33,039 nucleotides of DNA from positions 1 to 33,039 of the forward strand of contig LVBG01000039.1 of the NCBI GenBank assembly GCA_001603115.1. Direction: 5' to 3'. This stretch comes from Spirochaetales bacterium Spiro_05. Lineage in GTDB: Bacteria; Spirochaetota; Spirochaetia; Sphaerochaetales; Sphaerochaetaceae. The notes beneath the pieces were generated by a model that saw nothing but the letters and a program-made list of their open reading frames with translations, had not been told where the DNA came from and ran no database searches. Below, one piece after another: positions 31,600-33,039 of this stretch. A program made the position numbers and the translations under genes. Within the stretch, counting starts at the first letter, position 1, and every line of letters begins with the position of its first letter.

Positions 31600-32880
31600 C
31601 TAACCGAACACCAAGTTTGGAAGCCACATGAAAATCTGCGGCAGATAGATGAGCAAAGCCACTTCAAAGAGGATCGCACCGAAGAACGGAAGGCTCTCTT
31701 TGGTATACTCATCGATCGGGCACTCAAGAATGGCACACGCGCTGTACATGGCAGTTCCTACCGGAGGGGTCATGCCTCCCAAGGTGACGGTGGTCATAAA
31801 CACGATGCCGAAGTGCACCGGATCCACCCCAAGGTTTCGGACGATGGGTAGGAAGATCGGGGTCAAGAGCAGGGTATTTACCGTCCCCTCCATGACCATG
31901 CCCGCCAGAAAGACGAAAGCGCAGATGATAAGCATGATGATGTGGGGATTGGAACTCACCCCGGCAATGACGCCGGCGATGGTCTGAGGCACCTTGTCAT
32001 AGATGATGCCATAGCCAAGGATGGCACTGGTCATGATGATGAACAGGATCACCCCGTTGTCCCCAAGGGTGGTCTTGACCACATTCCACAACCCTTTCCA
32101 GGTCATCTCCTTGTAGATGTACTTCCCTACGAAGAAAGCATAGACGACGGCGAAGGCTCCCGCCTCACTTGCGGTGAACAGGCCAAAGCGGATTCCTACG
32201 ATCAGGATGACGGGGAACATGAGGGCCCAGATGGACTCGACAAAAGCATCCCACACCTCTCTTGCCGTAGGAGGACGATCGTTCTCCACCGGATAGTTGC
32301 GCTTCTTTGCGATACCCCAGGAGGTGACCATCAAAATGGCGCACATGAGGATGCCGGGAATAACCCCTGCCAAGAAGAGCTTTCCGATGGAAACCTCTCC
32401 GGTAACCCCGTAAAGGATCAAGCCGACCCCGGGGGGAATGGTTGCGGTGATCAGGCTGCTCAGTGCATTGACCGAACAGGCATAGCCCTTGGTGTATCCA
32501 CGGTCGAGCATCGCAGGACCGAGAATGCGTGTTTCCATGGCAGCATCAGCACAAGCAGAGCCTGAGATGCCTCCCATGAAGGTTGAGAGTACACAGGAGA
32601 CCAGGGCGAGTCCTCCTGCAAGGTGGCCGGTGAGCACGGTGGAAAATTTCACCAAGCGACGGGTGATGCCCGTCTCATTCATCAGGTTTCCTGCAAGCAC
32701 AAAGAACGGAACAGCCAGAAGCGGAAAGCTTTGGGTGCTCGCAACCATCTTCTGCACCGGAATGATCCAGGAAATGCCGTCATTGGCAAAGAAGAAGGCA
32801 AGGCTTGCCAGTCCGATGGTGAATGCCAACGGAACGTTGAAGGCTAAAAGTACGACAAAAAGTATTGCTACAACACCCAT
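31600..32880 (-). CDS. TRAP transporter large membrane subunit (DctM)
   Basis: The 426-residue protein has about 12 membrane helices and the DctM family landmarks: LAVPFFVLAGNLMNETGIT, GGISGSACADAAMETRILGPAM, TATIPPGVGLILYGV, and GGMTPPVGTAMY near the end. It forms the sodium-driven channel of a tripartite uptake system. GGAGG upstream and the ATG at 32880 give the start. The small subunit gene ends 15 bases upstream, and uxuA follows, so the cargo is probably a sugar acid such as a hexuronate. Confidence 0.95.
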   Translation of the reverse strand: MGVVAILFVVLLAFNVPLAFTIGLASLAFFFANDGISWIIPVQKMVASTQSFPLLAVPFFVLAGNLMNETGITRRLVKFSTVLTGHLAGGLALVSCVLSTFMGGISGSACADAAMETRILGPAMLDRGYTKGYACSVNALSSLITATIPPGVGLILYGVTGEVSIGKLFLAGVIPGILMCAILMVTSWGIAKKRNYPVENDRPPTAREVWDAFVESIWALMFPVILIVGIRFGLFTASEAGAFAVVYAFFVGKYIYKEMTWKGLWNVVKTTLGDNGVILFIIMTSAILGYGIIYDKVPQTIAGVIAGVSSNPHIIMLIICAFVFLAGMVMEGTVNTLLLTPIFLPIVRNLGVDPVHFGIVFMTTVTLGGMTPPVGTAMYSACAILECPIDEYTKESLPFFGAILFEVALLIYLPQIFMWLPNLVFG

Positions 32881-32895
32881 GGTGGGGCTCCTCCC

Positions 32896-33039
32896 TTACT
32901 GGACCCTCTGTGTGTCTTTCCAATGTAGAAGCAGGTCAATGACCTGTTCGAGCAAGGAAGAGAACATGCACAGGGCGATCGTGGGGATGGCTGCGGTTGC
33001 AAAGCTATAACTGATCTTCAGCGTCTGGTAGGTACGCAG
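32896..33039 (-). CDS. TRAP transporter small membrane subunit (DctQ), C-terminal end
   Basis: Forty-seven codons are visible before the TAA at 32898-32896; the rest lies beyond the right edge. The fragment includes RTYQTLKISYSF, a hydrophobic helix and LLEQVIDLLLHWKDT, which match the last helix and tail of DctQ proteins. Its position immediately upstream of dctM supports this. Confidence 0.82.
   Translation of the reverse strand: MRTYQTLKISYSFATAAIPTIALCMFSSLLEQVIDLLLHWKDTQRVQ

Noticed and set aside
1..33039. CRISPR arrays, insertion sequences, attachment sites, prophage
   Set aside because: No regularly spaced repeats, transposase or integrase genes, or terminal inverted repeats were found; base composition looks even throughout.

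Overview
The window reads as chromosomal DNA of a free-living anaerobic spirochaete, most likely Sphaerochaeta or a close relative. This is inferred from gene content, not from a database search: a type III glutamine synthetase, an archaeal-type split glutamate synthase, a long DUF4954-like protein, and carbohydrate ABC and TRAP uptake operons. No rRNA, phage, insertion sequence or CRISPR array is visible.

Layout. (1) 1-4634, minus strand: a close-packed signalling cluster of a PAS-GGDEF diguanylate cyclase, a membrane GGDEF/HD-GYP protein, a cytidylate-kinase-like protein, a four-helix membrane protein and a GNAT acetyltransferase cut by the window edge. (2) 4640-15937: a nitrogen-assimilation block. 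glnN (GS type III, minus) is divergent from a plus-strand run of split glutamate synthase genes (amidotransferase, FMN/Fe-S synthase, polyferredoxin, FAD/NAD(P) reductase, GXGXG subunit), glnA (GS type I), an ANTAR-domain regulator, pyrG and tRNA-Ala(CGC), closed by an intrinsic terminator. (3) 15937-22191: an OFA-type MFS transporter preceded by a possible small structured RNA or attenuator, a PadR regulator with a HAAS-like membrane protein, a DUF4954-like protein, and an HSL-type esterase. (4) 22191-29130, plus strand: a sugar operon with a LacI regulator, an ABC binding protein, two permeases, a six-hairpin glycosidase-like protein and an EEP-family hydrolase. (5) 29127-33039, minus strand: a TRAP transporter (DctQ end, DctM), mannonate dehydratase UxuA, a GntR/FCD regulator and an SGNH hydrolase.

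Main result. The divergent glnN and gltB leaders each hold an intrinsic terminator whose 5' arm also forms a short hairpin with the same hexaloop, AAAGGC. The loop has A at position 1 and G at position 4, the known signature of RNA bound by ANTAR antiterminators. The ANTAR protein encoded downstream in the gltB operon has a receiver domain with Asn in place of the phospho-accepting Asp. Together this suggests a self-contained antitermination circuit controlling both glutamine synthetases, glutamate synthase, the regulator itself and possibly the glutamine-consuming enzyme PyrG. Only one hexaloop hairpin could be found per leader, whereas described ANTAR targets usually have two.

A second pattern is a group of genes without a Shine-Dalgarno sequence (DUF4954, padR, SGNH, lacI, probably the esterase). 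In each, a -10-like hexamer ends 5 or 6 bases before the start codon, as expected for leaderless mRNAs.
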